The notes under the pieces were generated by a model that saw nothing but the letters and a program-made list of their open reading frames with translations, was not told the origin of the DNA and ran no database searches. Positions 11,583 through 19,599 of a stretch of 64,000 nt of DNA are shown here, piece by piece. Positions within the stretch are counted from its first letter, which is position 1; each line of letters opens with the position of its first letter. The position numbers and the translations under genes are program-made. The DNA is taken from positions 33,788 to 97,787 of the forward strand of contig PHBI01000005.1 of the NCBI GenBank assembly GCA_002841945.1. The letters are read 5' to 3'. The DNA is from Deltaproteobacteria bacterium HGW-Deltaproteobacteria-14. Its GTDB lineage: Bacteria > Myxococcota_A > UBA9042 > PHBI01.

Positions 11583-12253
11583 GCGATCCGGCGGCGCTGC
11601 TGCTCGACATCGAGGGGACGACGACGTCGATCTCCTTCGTCTACGACGCGCTCTTTCCCTATGCGCGGGCGCGCCTCGCGGCGTTCCTCGACGCGCACTT
11701 CGACGATCCGGCCGTCCGCGCGGACGTCGCGCGGCTCGGGGACGGCTCGGCGACCACCGCCGCGGAGGCCGCCCGGATCGCGCTCGCGCTCATGGACGCC
11801 GACGTCAAGGACACCGGGCTCAAGGGTCTGCAGGGCAAGGTCTGGGCCGCCGGCTACGCCTCCGGGGCGCTCCGCGGGCACGTGTTCGCCGATGTCCCCG
11901 GCGCGTTGCGCGCGTTCGTCGCCCGAGGCACGGCGATCTACATCTATTCGTCGGGCAGCGTCGCGGCCCAGAAGCTCCTGTTCGGCTCCTCGGAGGCCGG
12001 CGATCTGACGCCGCTGCTCAGCGGCTACTTCGACACGACGACCGGGCCGAAGATCCAGGCCGATAGCTACAGGGCCATCGCCGCGACGATCGGCGTTGCT
12101 GCGGGCGACGTCCTCTTCGTCACCGACAGCCTACGCGAGGCCCACGCCGCCGCCGCCGCGGGCCTCCGGGTCGCCGTCTCCCAGCGCCCGGGCAACCCCC
12201 CGCTTCCGGACCACGACTTCCACCAGATCGCGGCGCTCACCGACGTCATTTAG
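11579..12253 (+). CDS. mtnC: Enolase-phosphatase E1 (acireductone synthase) MtnC
   Basis: A 224-residue HAD-superfamily enzyme that converts 2,3-diketo-5-methylthiopentyl-1-phosphate to acireductone in methionine salvage. The HAD nucleophile motif is LLLDIEGTTTS (Asp10), followed by the E1-type segments YSSGSVAAQKLLFG and SGYFDTTTGPK, and the late acidic motif VLFVTDSLREAHAA. Length fits MtnC (about 225-230). It starts with GTG overlapping the upstream aminotransferase stop. No other methionine-salvage gene is in the window. Confidence 0.92.
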   Translation: MSDPAALLLDIEGTTTSISFVYDALFPYARARLAAFLDAHFDDPAVRADVARLGDGSATTAAEAARIALALMDADVKDTGLKGLQGKVWAAGYASGALRGHVFADVPGALRAFVARGTAIYIYSSGSVAAQKLLFGSSEAGDLTPLLSGYFDTTTGPKIQADSYRAIAATIGVAAGDVLFVTDSLREAHAAAAAGLRVAVSQRPGNPPLPDHDFHQIAALTDVI

Positions 12254-12276
12254 GGGTGAGGTCGAAATAGGGGCCC

Positions 12277-12516
12277 GTGCCGGAATGGGTGAGAGGGTGT
12301 TTGCAATCTCGGGTAGGCAACGGAGGCCGGGGATGCAGGAAGGGCGCGCGAGGGCTGCTTCGTCGAACCACGCAGCGGGCCGCCTCCTTGGCCATCCTGC
12401 TGAGTTGTTCCTGCGCGGACCCTTACGAGCTTCTCGAGGGCGCGGGGGGGCCTCGGTATCCACCGGCGGGTTCACCATGTCGCTTTGCCGTCCTGTGCGG
12501 CAATCAGCCAGGCTGA
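12277..12516 (+). CDS. Possible small or degraded lipoprotein
   Basis: An open frame of up to 79 codons with a plausible type II signal peptide: basic LLRRTTQRA, then ASLAILLSCSCAD with a Cys at the lipobox position. The 30 residues after it hold Pro, Gly and two Cys and then stop abruptly, so this may be a remnant of a longer lipoprotein. Start choice is uncertain (GTG at 12277 or later GTG). No strong ribosome site. Evidence is weak and the frame could be chance in GC-rich DNA. Confidence 0.25.
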   Translation: MPEWVRGCLQSRVGNGGRGCRKGARGLLRRTTQRAASLAILLSCSCADPYELLEGAGGPRYPPAGSPCRFAVLCGNQPG

Positions 12517-12892
12517 GCCGGCCTGACCGACTCCAAGACCGTCGCGTGCGTTGGGAAGCCTCGCCGTGGCACACCACGCCCGCAGCTTCCCGCCACGCCC
12601 CACGGCCCCGGATCCTCGCCCATCCCAACGCGACCCGACTGACCGCCCTAATCACCCCGAGTTTGTAATCGTCGCGCACGCTTCGTCGGCAGACCTCTCG
12701 GGCTGGACGTCGAATTCGCCCACCGCCCCCACCAGGAGTGCCGCCGCGGCGGCTCGTGGCGCGGCCCTCAGCGGTATTCGACGGCGCGCGACGCGCGCCG
12801 CGGTGGACACCGTCCACTGCCCAGAGGCCCGAGATGTCGCGCGCCGGCGCGAGTTCGCGTGACGTGCCGCAGGCACGATGCTATGCTCCTCC

Positions 12893-13105
12893 ACGTTAAA
12901 GCGTGTGCCCCGAGTATGGCGCTGATCAGCCTCTGACCGGTGGGTTCAACCCATTGGTTTAGAGATTGCGATTCTCTCACCTTGGCAGTTTCGCCACCGC
13001 CGGTCCACGTGTTCGAGCCGGCAAGCTGCCCCGGTCCCCGCGGTGGGCGCCCCCGCCTACCCGTAGAGGCCGGCTCCCGCGAGGGAGCCGGCCTCCTCCT
13101 CTTTC
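12893..13105 (+). ncRNA. Candidate structured non-coding RNA
   Basis: About 210 bases in a region without a convincing gene fold into nested hairpins. At 12932-12963 a stem TCT.ACCGGTGGGT closes a TCA loop; at 12961-12977 AGAGA pairs with TCTCT, which competes with the first stem. At 12992-13049 CGCCACCGC pairs with GCGGTGGGCG around an inner GCCGG/CCGGC stem. The segment ends at the strong terminator 13067-13094. A GTGACG-N17-TATGCT promoter-like pair lies at 12859-12887. Size would suit a 6S-like RNA, but I do not see the conserved 6S bubble, and tmRNA, RNase P and SRP signatures are absent. Identity is unknown. Confidence 0.35.
13067..13104 (+). terminator. Strong intrinsic terminator
   Basis: A perfect 12-bp stem (AGGCCGGCTCCC with GGGAGCCGGCCT) closes a GCGA tetraloop of the stable GNRA type and is followed by a pyrimidine/T-rich run. 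It ends whatever is transcribed from the 12.9-kb region. Confidence 0.75.
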
Positions 13106-13200
13106 ATCGGGGGACGCGGTGAGTGCGCCAGGGCGCCGCTCCAGCGCCCCGGACTCTTGCGCTCAACGCGCCACTCGTGTGCGGCGCACGCACGACCCCA

Positions 13201-13245
13201 TTGACCACGACGGGGCCAAGCACGCATCCTTGTCGCAATGCGACA
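13201..13245 (+). promoter_or_regulatory. Putative promoter plus palindromic operator at a start codon
   Basis: TTGACC at 13201-13206 and CATCCT at 13225-13230 are spaced by 18 bases, placing transcription start close to the A of the ATG at 13238. A perfect palindrome, TGTCGCA-A-TGCGACA, spans 13231-13245 and is centred on that A. No Shine-Dalgarno site is visible. Together these suggest a leaderless message with an operator at +1. This is inference from spacing and symmetry. Confidence 0.4.
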
Positions 13246-15679
13246 CAACACGACCCCGACTCTCATCGCGGCCGCCGCCGCCGCCCTGGTCCTCGCCGCC
13301 GCGTGCTCGGGCGACGACGGAGGCCGGGACGACGGCGACGACGGGCTCACCTCGGACGCCGCCGGCGACGCGTCCGTCGCGGACACGGGCACCCTCGCCG
13401 GCTGCCAACAAGCGGCCTCCGGGGCCCCGTGCGACGACGGCGATCCGTGCACCGTGCAGGACCAGTGCTCGGGGGGCATCTGCGTCGGTGGCGACACCCT
13501 CCCCTGCGACGACCCGTCGCCGTGCCGGGTCGGGCGCTGCGAGGCTGGCGTGGGCTGCGTCTTCACCGACGTGGCCGACGAGGAGCCGTGCTCCCTCGCG
13601 TGCTTCACCGCGGCGGCCTGCCTGGCCGGCCGCTGTGAGCCCGCGCCCGGATCGGCCAAGCCGTGCCCGAGCGCGTCGGATCCGTGCGTCGACCGCTGGT
13701 CCTGCGACCAGGCCACCGGCGAGTGCACGGTCCCCATCTACGCCCCCGCCGGCCGCGGGTGCGATCTCGACGAAGACGTCTGCACCCTCGACCGCTGCGA
13801 CGGCGACGGAGCGTGCGTCGCCTCCGGCGGGTTCGAGACCTGCAGCGCCCAGGGCGCGAACAACCCGTGCTGGACCTACAGCTGCGTGAAGAAGACCGGG
13901 TGTACACGCTCCACCTTCGTGTCGGGCGCCTCATGCGACGACCTCAACCCCTGCACCAGCAACGACACCTGCCGCTTGACCCCGAGCGGTCAGGAGGGGT
14001 GTCTCGGAGCGCCGCTGCCGATCGACGACCTCAACCCGTGCACCGACGACGCGTGCGTCGGCGGCGTCGTGAAGCACACCCCGATCGACGGGGTCGTCTG
14101 CTCCGTCGCGGGCGACCTGTGCCAAGGGACCGGGCTCTGCGACGCCGGGCAGTGCGCCACGTCGCTGGCCGTCGACTGCGACGACCACGACGTCTGCACC
14201 GCTGATCGGTGCGACCCCGCGACCGGGCTCTGCGTCCACGACGACGGCCCGGACGGGGTCGATTGCGACGATGGGGACGCCTGCACCACGCTCGATCGCT
14301 GCGCCGGCGGGGAGTGCAAGGGGCTGCTCCTCGGCAACTGCTGCGGCAACGGGCTGTGCGAGGCGGGCGAGCAGTGCGGCTGCGCGGACTGCGAGGGCGC
14401 GACGTGCGACGACGGCCTGATCTGCACCACCGATGACCGCTGCGGGTCGGGGCAGTGCCGCGGGGTGACCATCACCGGGTGCTGTGGCAACGGGCTCTGC
14501 GAAGACGGCGAGGCGTGTGGCTGCGTCGCGGACTGCGCCGGCGCGGCCTGCGACGACGACGCGTGCGTCGACGGCCAGACCTGCCAGGCGGACGGGAGCT
14601 GCGGCGGCGGGGCGCCGCTCGCGACGTGCTGCGGCGACGGCGTGTGCGCGCCGGGCGAGCTCTGCGACTGCGCCATCGACTGCGCCGGCGAGCCGTGCGA
14701 CGACGCCCTCGCCGACACCCAGGACGACCGCTGTCAGCCCGACGGGAGCTGTCTCGGGACGGCGTGCCCCGCGGGGAGCGAGGGCGCGTTCACGCCCACC
14801 GTCGACGGCACCCTCTCCGGACGGCACGTCTACACGAGCCTGAACATCCCGGTCGACGTCACGATCAGCGGGATCGGGTCGGCTCCCCTCGAGATCGTCG
14901 TGTGCGGAGACGCGGTCATCGCCGGAACGCTCAGCGTCAGCGGCGGCAACGGGCAGTTCTCGTGGTCGGTCAACGCGACCAACGGCAACCCGAGCGGCGC
15001 GCCGGGCGCGGCCGGCGGGGTCGCATGCTGTGGCGGGGGCAACGGCGGCTCCGGCGGACACAGCCCATCGAGCACGGGCACCGTGGGCGGTGGCAGCGGC
15101 GGCGGCAAGACCGGCACCACGACGACCTCGGGGCAGTACAAGAACGGCGGCAACTCCGGCGGGGGCGGGCACGGGACCGCGGGCCGCGCGGGCTTCCAGA
15201 GTCAGTACACGGGCAACCCCGGCGTCGGCGGCGCGGCCTACGGCACCGCCGCGATGACCTCCCCGACCGGCGGCTCCGGTGGCGGCGGCGGGAGCGGCGG
15301 TCTCGGCGGCGCCAGCACCGGCTACGGCGGCAGCGGCGGCGGCGCCGGCGGCGGGATCCTCCTCTTCGAGGCCTACGGGACCCTCAGCATCACCGACACC
15401 GGCGCCGTCCGCGCCGACGGCGGCAAGGCCGGAACCAGTCAGAACTCGGGCGCCGTCGGCGACGGCGGGCACGGCGCCGGAGGCGGCGTCGTGCTGAAGG
15501 CCACCGCGATCGTGAACCACGGGGTGGTGAGCGCGCTCGGCGCCGTGAACTCGCCCATCAACGGCAGCACGGTCGACAGCGGGCGAGGCGGCGACGGCCG
15601 GATCCGGGTCGACACCGCCTCGGGGACGCTCCCGGTCGGCACTTTCCAACCCGCCCCGGGTTACATCGGCAGCTACTGA
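13238..15679 (+). CDS. Cys-rich, Gly-rich surface lipoprotein
   Basis: An 813-residue lipoprotein. The signal peptide LIAAAAAALVLAAAC places the lipidated Cys at residue 23, followed by an acidic Asp/Gly linker. Residues about 60-510 are successive Cys-rich units of the type CDDGDPCTVQDQCSGGIC and CCGNGLCEAGEQCGCADC, a disulfide-module pattern common in myxobacterial surface proteins. Residues about 520-813 form a Gly/Ser/Thr-rich region with beta-strand segments (LEIVVCGDAVIAGTLSV, GGILLFEAYGTLSI), resembling a repetitive beta-helix. Function unknown; adhesion or surface-layer roles are inference. The gene converges with a second Cys-module lipoprotein. Confidence 0.8.
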   Translation: MRHNTTPTLIAAAAAALVLAAACSGDDGGRDDGDDGLTSDAAGDASVADTGTLAGCQQAASGAPCDDGDPCTVQDQCSGGICVGGDTLPCDDPSPCRVGRCEAGVGCVFTDVADEEPCSLACFTAAACLAGRCEPAPGSAKPCPSASDPCVDRWSCDQATGECTVPIYAPAGRGCDLDEDVCTLDRCDGDGACVASGGFETCSAQGANNPCWTYSCVKKTGCTRSTFVSGASCDDLNPCTSNDTCRLTPSGQEGCLGAPLPIDDLNPCTDDACVGGVVKHTPIDGVVCSVAGDLCQGTGLCDAGQCATSLAVDCDDHDVCTADRCDPATGLCVHDDGPDGVDCDDGDACTTLDRCAGGECKGLLLGNCCGNGLCEAGEQCGCADCEGATCDDGLICTTDDRCGSGQCRGVTITGCCGNGLCEDGEACGCVADCAGAACDDDACVDGQTCQADGSCGGGAPLATCCGDGVCAPGELCDCAIDCAGEPCDDALADTQDDRCQPDGSCLGTACPAGSEGAFTPTVDGTLSGRHVYTSLNIPVDVTISGIGSAPLEIVVCGDAVIAGTLSVSGGNGQFSWSVNATNGNPSGAPGAAGGVACCGGGNGGSGGHSPSSTGTVGGGSGGGKTGTTTTSGQYKNGGNSGGGGHGTAGRAGFQSQYTGNPGVGGAAYGTAAMTSPTGGSGGGGGSGGLGGASTGYGGSGGGAGGGILLFEAYGTLSITDTGAVRADGGKAGTSQNSGAVGDGGHGAGGGVVLKATAIVNHGVVSALGAVNSPINGSTVDSGRGGDGRIRVDTASGTLPVGTFQPAPGYIGSY

Positions 15680-15700
15680 ACGCGCGCCGGCCTCATGCGG

Positions 15701-15766
15701 GGCGGCGTGGCATATTCACAGAACGCCGCCCGCCCCTGCCTTCTGCTGCCGGTCGGCGAATATGCC
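15701..15766. terminator. Overlapping inverted repeats between convergent lipoprotein genes
   Basis: GGCGGCGT (15701-15708) pairs with ACGCCGCC (15723-15730), while GGCATATTC (15709-15717) pairs with GAATATGCC (15758-15766). The two pairings interlock, so they would exclude each other or form a pseudoknot. The position between two convergent stops fits a bidirectional terminator. Confidence 0.45.
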
Positions 15767-15811
15767 GTTCACGATTTTCCGATTTTCGTCAGAGACGGGC
15801 CGGCTCGAGCG

Positions 15812-18367
15812 TCACCGTGCGACCAGGGTCGGGACACCGTCGCGCACCCAGGTCGCCATGAACTGAGTGAACTGCCGGTTCGTGGCGGCGTCGCGGAACA
15901 TCACGAAGTGCCCGTCGTAGTCGCCCGGGGTGGTCTGGACCTGCACGGCGGTGTACGACGCGCCTCCGCGCGTGACGTTGCCGGTCACCGGCGGTTCGCG
16001 CCGCACGTAGCCGTCGCTCGTGAACTGCACCGGCTCGGCCAGCTCGACGCGCATGAGGCGCCCGAAGGTCAGCGCCGTGCTGTTCGGCGTGTAGCTGTCG
16101 TCGCGACCGACGACGTGCAGGGTGTGCTGCGGCGTGACGCCCACGCGCACGCTGTCGAAGAGCTGCCGGGCGTGGTTCTCCGGATCGAGGGGATCGAACA
16201 GGCCCTGGATGAGGCCCATGACGGGGTGGTTGTCGCTCACCGTGCCCAGCCCGGTGTCGGTCAGCTCTTGGAGCGCGACCGCGACGGCCTGCGGCACGTT
16301 GACCGGCTGGGTCTTGCCGAGCAGCCCCTGCACCAACCCAGCGCCCGCGCCGCTCCACACGTCGAGCTTGAGCGCTGGCTCGTAGGGGGCGGCCAGCGGC
16401 CCGGTCGTCGCGCCCTGGCTGTGGCCGATGTAGGCGATCTTGTCCAAATCGAAGCGGATCTCCGCCCCGGTCGGGCTCGACGCCGCGTCGACGGTGAACG
16501 CCTCGACCGCCTGCACCAGGGCGAAGGTGTCAGCCGCTCCTTGATACAGGTTGCCGCGCGCCGCGATGGGGTTGGCGAAGTTGTAGAAGAGGCCCTCGGG
16601 GTCGAGATCGCTGTGGCGTCGCTCGCCGTGCATCGGGCCATCCCAGCCGACGACGGCGATCCCGACGGCGTCGGCGCCGACCGTGACGTGGGCGAGGGCC
16701 GCGCCGGCGTCGCCGACCGACGAGCGGAAGGTCCCCCCGGTCCCGTGCCCGAAGATCGCGATCGGCCAGCCGGCGGCCGGCATGTCGAGGTTCTTCGGGA
16801 CCGTCAGGCTGACGCACACGTCCTCGGTGCCGTTGAGCGTCACCGAGCCGTCCGCGGCGACGGCGATCTGGCCGCCGTCTTCCGGCCGCAGGTAGGGGCG
16901 CGTCCCGCCCTGCACGACCGGCAGCGGGAGCCGCAGGTGGAGCTCCCAGAAGTCCCCGCTGGCGGCCGCGCAGCCGCGGACGTGCTCATCGCCGGTGAGC
17001 CCGTCGTCGCACGGCGAGACCACCCCGGCGTCGCACAGGGTCAGCGCCTTCGGGATCGGCGCCGGGGTCGCGCGGACCGCCTCACGGAGCCTCGGCAGCA
17101 CGTCGTCGACGGCCTGGGTCGTGAACACGGCGGCGGCGATGACGCGATCGGCGCCGACCTCGGCCTCCGGATCGACGAGGTAGGCGCGGAGCGGCGCGTA
17201 GGCGTCCCAGGCGGCGCCGAGGGTCGCGTCGGCGGGCCGAGCGGCGCCGAGCAGCGCGCCCATGTCCGCGTCCGCCGTGAGCTCGACCCCGTCGGGGGTC
17301 CTCACGCCGCGCGCGAGAATGACGGCGTAGGTCGTCTCGGGACGCAGCGGCGAGTCCCAGGACGGCTTGACCGAGAGCGACCGCGGGCAGAGGTAGCGGG
17401 ATCCTCCGTCGGTGAGCGCGTAGCCGTACGCGGGGCGCGTGTTGTAGCCCGGGCTGCCCGGCGTGATGTCGAGGAAGTAGAGGGTCGGCTCGCCCGGGGG
17501 CGGGTCGGCGATGCCCTGGGCCCAGACGCTGCCGAGCTCGAACAGGGTCGAGAAGCGGAAGATCACCACCGGCACGGTCGAGAAGCCCACCTCCACCCGC
17601 TCGATGGCGTCGATGATGCGGGCGACCGGATCGAAGCCGACGAGCCCCGGCCCCGGCGTCGGGAAGCCGGCCAGGTCGATGTGACCGGCCTTCATGCGGA
17701 TGTCGTTCGGGTACGGCAGCCGAAAGAACTCCTCGGGGGTCTCTCCGGCCCGCGGGACCTCGAAGTAGACCCGCGGCGCGCCGACGTCGTCGACCGGGGC
17801 ACAGGAGACGCCAGCCCAAGGCCTGAGGCCAAAGACAACGCTGCCGGCGCCGCAGGTCCCGTCGGCGGTGCACGCGAGCCCCGCGAGGCAGTCGACGGTC
17901 TCGGCGCAGGCGGCCTCGAGATCGCCCGCACCGGCGGCGGCGCAGGACCCGGAGAAGCCGGTCGAGGCGCACACGAGCCCCCGCTGGCAGTCCGCGGCGG
18001 TGGAGCAGACCGCGCCCAGGTCGCCCTCCCCGGCCGCCTCGCAGATCCCCCTCACCCCGCAGTAGAGCCCCGCCGCGCACTCGTCGGTGAGGATGCACGG
18101 GCGATTGGCGAGGGAGTCCCCCACGGCCTTGCAGGCGCCGTCGACGCACCTCAGCCCGAAGCGGCACTCGGGCACGCCCCCGGCGTTGTCCGTACAGAGG
18201 TCGCCGACCCCCTTGCCCACCGTCGGGTCGACGTTGATGTCGGCCGAGATGTCCACGGCGATGTCCGGGAGCGTGAAGAGCTGCTCGCTGTCGAACAGCC
18301 CGCAGCCGCCGACCGCGGTCGCGAGCCCGAGGCAGGTGGCGATGAGCGAACGACGCGACGACTCCAT
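15812..18367 (-). CDS. Lipoprotein with Cys-rich modules and alpha/beta-hydrolase domain
   Basis: An 851-residue lipoprotein starting at the ATG at 18367 behind a GGGAGGTG site. The lipobox is AVGGC, with Cys22. Residues about 50-175 hold repeated Cys modules (CRFGLRCVDGACK, CILTDECAAGLYCG, CSTAADCQRGLVC). The C-terminal half is an alpha/beta-hydrolase: IAIFGHGTGG forms a plausible oxyanion region, YIGHSQGATTG carries the nucleophile Ser in GxSxG, and GDYDGHFVMF near the end offers the catalytic His. A lipase, esterase or peptidase anchored outside the cell is likely; the substrate is unknown. It may take part in degradation of prey or polymers (inference). Confidence 0.8.
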   Translation of the reverse strand: MESSRRSLIATCLGLATAVGGCGLFDSEQLFTLPDIAVDISADINVDPTVGKGVGDLCTDNAGGVPECRFGLRCVDGACKAVGDSLANRPCILTDECAAGLYCGVRGICEAAGEGDLGAVCSTAADCQRGLVCASTGFSGSCAAAGAGDLEAACAETVDCLAGLACTADGTCGAGSVVFGLRPWAGVSCAPVDDVGAPRVYFEVPRAGETPEEFFRLPYPNDIRMKAGHIDLAGFPTPGPGLVGFDPVARIIDAIERVEVGFSTVPVVIFRFSTLFELGSVWAQGIADPPPGEPTLYFLDITPGSPGYNTRPAYGYALTDGGSRYLCPRSLSVKPSWDSPLRPETTYAVILARGVRTPDGVELTADADMGALLGAARPADATLGAAWDAYAPLRAYLVDPEAEVGADRVIAAAVFTTQAVDDVLPRLREAVRATPAPIPKALTLCDAGVVSPCDDGLTGDEHVRGCAAASGDFWELHLRLPLPVVQGGTRPYLRPEDGGQIAVAADGSVTLNGTEDVCVSLTVPKNLDMPAAGWPIAIFGHGTGGTFRSSVGDAGAALAHVTVGADAVGIAVVGWDGPMHGERRHSDLDPEGLFYNFANPIAARGNLYQGAADTFALVQAVEAFTVDAASSPTGAEIRFDLDKIAYIGHSQGATTGPLAAPYEPALKLDVWSGAGAGLVQGLLGKTQPVNVPQAVAVALQELTDTGLGTVSDNHPVMGLIQGLFDPLDPENHARQLFDSVRVGVTPQHTLHVVGRDDSYTPNSTALTFGRLMRVELAEPVQFTSDGYVRREPPVTGNVTRGGASYTAVQVQTTPGDYDGHFVMFRDAATNRQFTQFMATWVRDGVPTLVAR

Positions 18368-18506
18368 GGCGGACACCTCCCGGGGGGCGTGGCGGGTGCG
18401 TTGCGGGCGAGCTGAGACCCTCGCGGCCACACCCCGCGACGAGCGCGTCCCGGCACGGTAGCATCGGCGTCCGGTCGACGCCACGGGGCGCTCGCCGGGC
18501 GGTCGC

Positions 18507-19154
18507 TCAGCCGGTGGGCGGGCCCGCGGACTTCGTCCGAGCCGCGACCGCGCGCAGGAAGCCGACGAAGTACTGGCCAGCGCTGAGCACGCTGAAGACC
18601 ATCGACAGGGCGAGCAGCATCACGCCGAGCGCGTTGAAGTCGATGACCCCCGCGGCCACCCCGAAGTCGATGAGGTAGCGGCCGTCGAGCAGCAACGCGA
18701 CGATGCCGATCAGCTGGAAGGCGGTCTTGAACTTGCCGCTCTGGACCACGTCGATCGACAGCCCCTCGGTGGACGCGATGGAGCGGAGCCCGGTGACGGT
18801 GATCTCGCGCGACAGCAGCAGCACCACGAACCAGCCCGGGATGCGCTGGAGCTCCGCCGCGATGATCAGCGTCGCGAGCACGATCAGCTTGTCGGCGAGC
18901 GGGTCGAGGAACTTGCCGATGACGCTCACGAGGCCGCGCTTGCGCGCCAGGTAGCCGTCGAGCCAGTCGGTGATCGCGGCGATGGCGAACAGCAGCGTCG
19001 CGAAGAAGTTGCCGACCGGCGTGTCGAGCAACATCAGCAGCATGACCGGCGGGATCAGGACGATCCGGGACATGGTCAGGAGGTTAGGGAGGTTCGTCAG
19101 CTCCTCCCGCAGGGAGCGCGGCGTCCTCGGCGTCTTCACGGCGTCGGTACCCAT
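18507..19154 (-). CDS. pgsA: CDP-diacylglycerol--glycerol-3-phosphate 3-phosphatidyltransferase
   Basis: A 215-residue integral membrane enzyme that makes phosphatidylglycerophosphate, the first committed step to phosphatidylglycerol and cardiolipin. The CDP-alcohol phosphatidyltransferase signature, D-x2-DG-x2-AR-x8-G-x3-D-x3-D, is intact in DWLDGYLARKRGL followed by GKFLDPLADK. PgsA-type context NLPNLLTMSRIVLIP precedes the first membrane segment. About six membrane helices are expected. It is divergent from the HU-like gene. Confidence 0.93.
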   Translation of the reverse strand: MGTDAVKTPRTPRSLREELTNLPNLLTMSRIVLIPPVMLLMLLDTPVGNFFATLLFAIAAITDWLDGYLARKRGLVSVIGKFLDPLADKLIVLATLIIAAELQRIPGWFVVLLLSREITVTGLRSIASTEGLSIDVVQSGKFKTAFQLIGIVALLLDGRYLIDFGVAAGVIDFNALGVMLLALSMVFSVLSAGQYFVGFLRAVAARTKSAGPPTG

Positions 19155-19219
19155 CGCGACGAGACCTTAGTATGAACCCACCGCGAACGCATCCGGAGAC
19201 TCGTGCCCCTCGTGAACAA

Positions 19220-19507
19220 GTGAACAAGACCGAGCTCGTGAAGACCCTGGCCTCCCGCACCGGCCTCAACCAGCGCGACGTCGGCGCGGTCCTCGACGCC
19301 CTGTTCGACCCCGCCGGCGGGGTCGTCCCGGGTGAGCTCGCCGCCGGACGCGCCGTCGCCATCCGCGGCTTCGGGACGTTCGAGGTCCGCTTGGCGGCGC
19401 CGCGCCTCGCGCGCAACCCCCGCACCGGCGAGCCGGTGCAGATCCCGGCCCAGGCGCGGCCCACGTGGCGCCCCGCAGCGCCCCTGCGCGAGCGGCTGAA
19501 CGGCTGA
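19220..19507 (+). CDS. HU/IHF-family DNA-binding protein
   Basis: A histone-like protein of 95 residues from GTG 19220 (111 from ATG 19172). Family segments are NKTELVKTLASRTGL at the start, AVAIRGFGTFEVR, and the DNA-arm motif RLARNPRTGEPVQIPA. I prefer the GTG because NKTELV is where HU proteins begin and because it leaves 65 bases for the divergent promoters; neither start has a good ribosome site. The sequence after the arm is Pro/Arg-rich (ARPTWRPAAPLRERLNG), slightly unlike canonical HU. It would bend and compact DNA. A strong hairpin follows the stop. Confidence 0.85.
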   Translation: MNKTELVKTLASRTGLNQRDVGAVLDALFDPAGGVVPGELAAGRAVAIRGFGTFEVRLAAPRLARNPRTGEPVQIPAQARPTWRPAAPLRERLNG

Positions 19508-19522
19508 CTCGCGCGCCCCTCG

Positions 19523-19588
19523 TTGCAACGCACATATGACAACGCCAGCCTTCCAAAACGGAGAGGCTGGCGTTGTGTTGCGTCGCAA
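19523..19588. terminator. Terminator hairpin with extra inverted outer arms
   Basis: ACAACGCCAGCCT (19539-19551) pairs perfectly over 13 bp with AGGCTGGCGTTGT (19564-19576), between the convergent HU-like and HEAT genes. Outside it lie TGCAACGCA (19524-19532) and TGCGTCGCA (19579-19587), an 8/9 inverted pair. The same arms flank terminators at 41.8 and 58.4 kb. Confidence 0.75.
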
Positions 19589-19599
19589 CAGAGCGCTGG

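Noticed and set aside
12131..12817. Minus-strand frame over the mtnC end and downstream gap
   Set aside because: No ribosome site, Arg/Gly-rich composition, runs antisense into mtnC.
12932..13021. tRNA-like segment with GGGTTCAACCC and GTTCGAGCC
   Set aside because: The T-arm stems and acceptor stem do not pair; a full cloverleaf cannot be built.
13931..15649. 572-codon minus-strand open frame
   Set aside because: Antisense to the Cys-rich lipoprotein gene, with repetitive Ala/Val composition and no domain.
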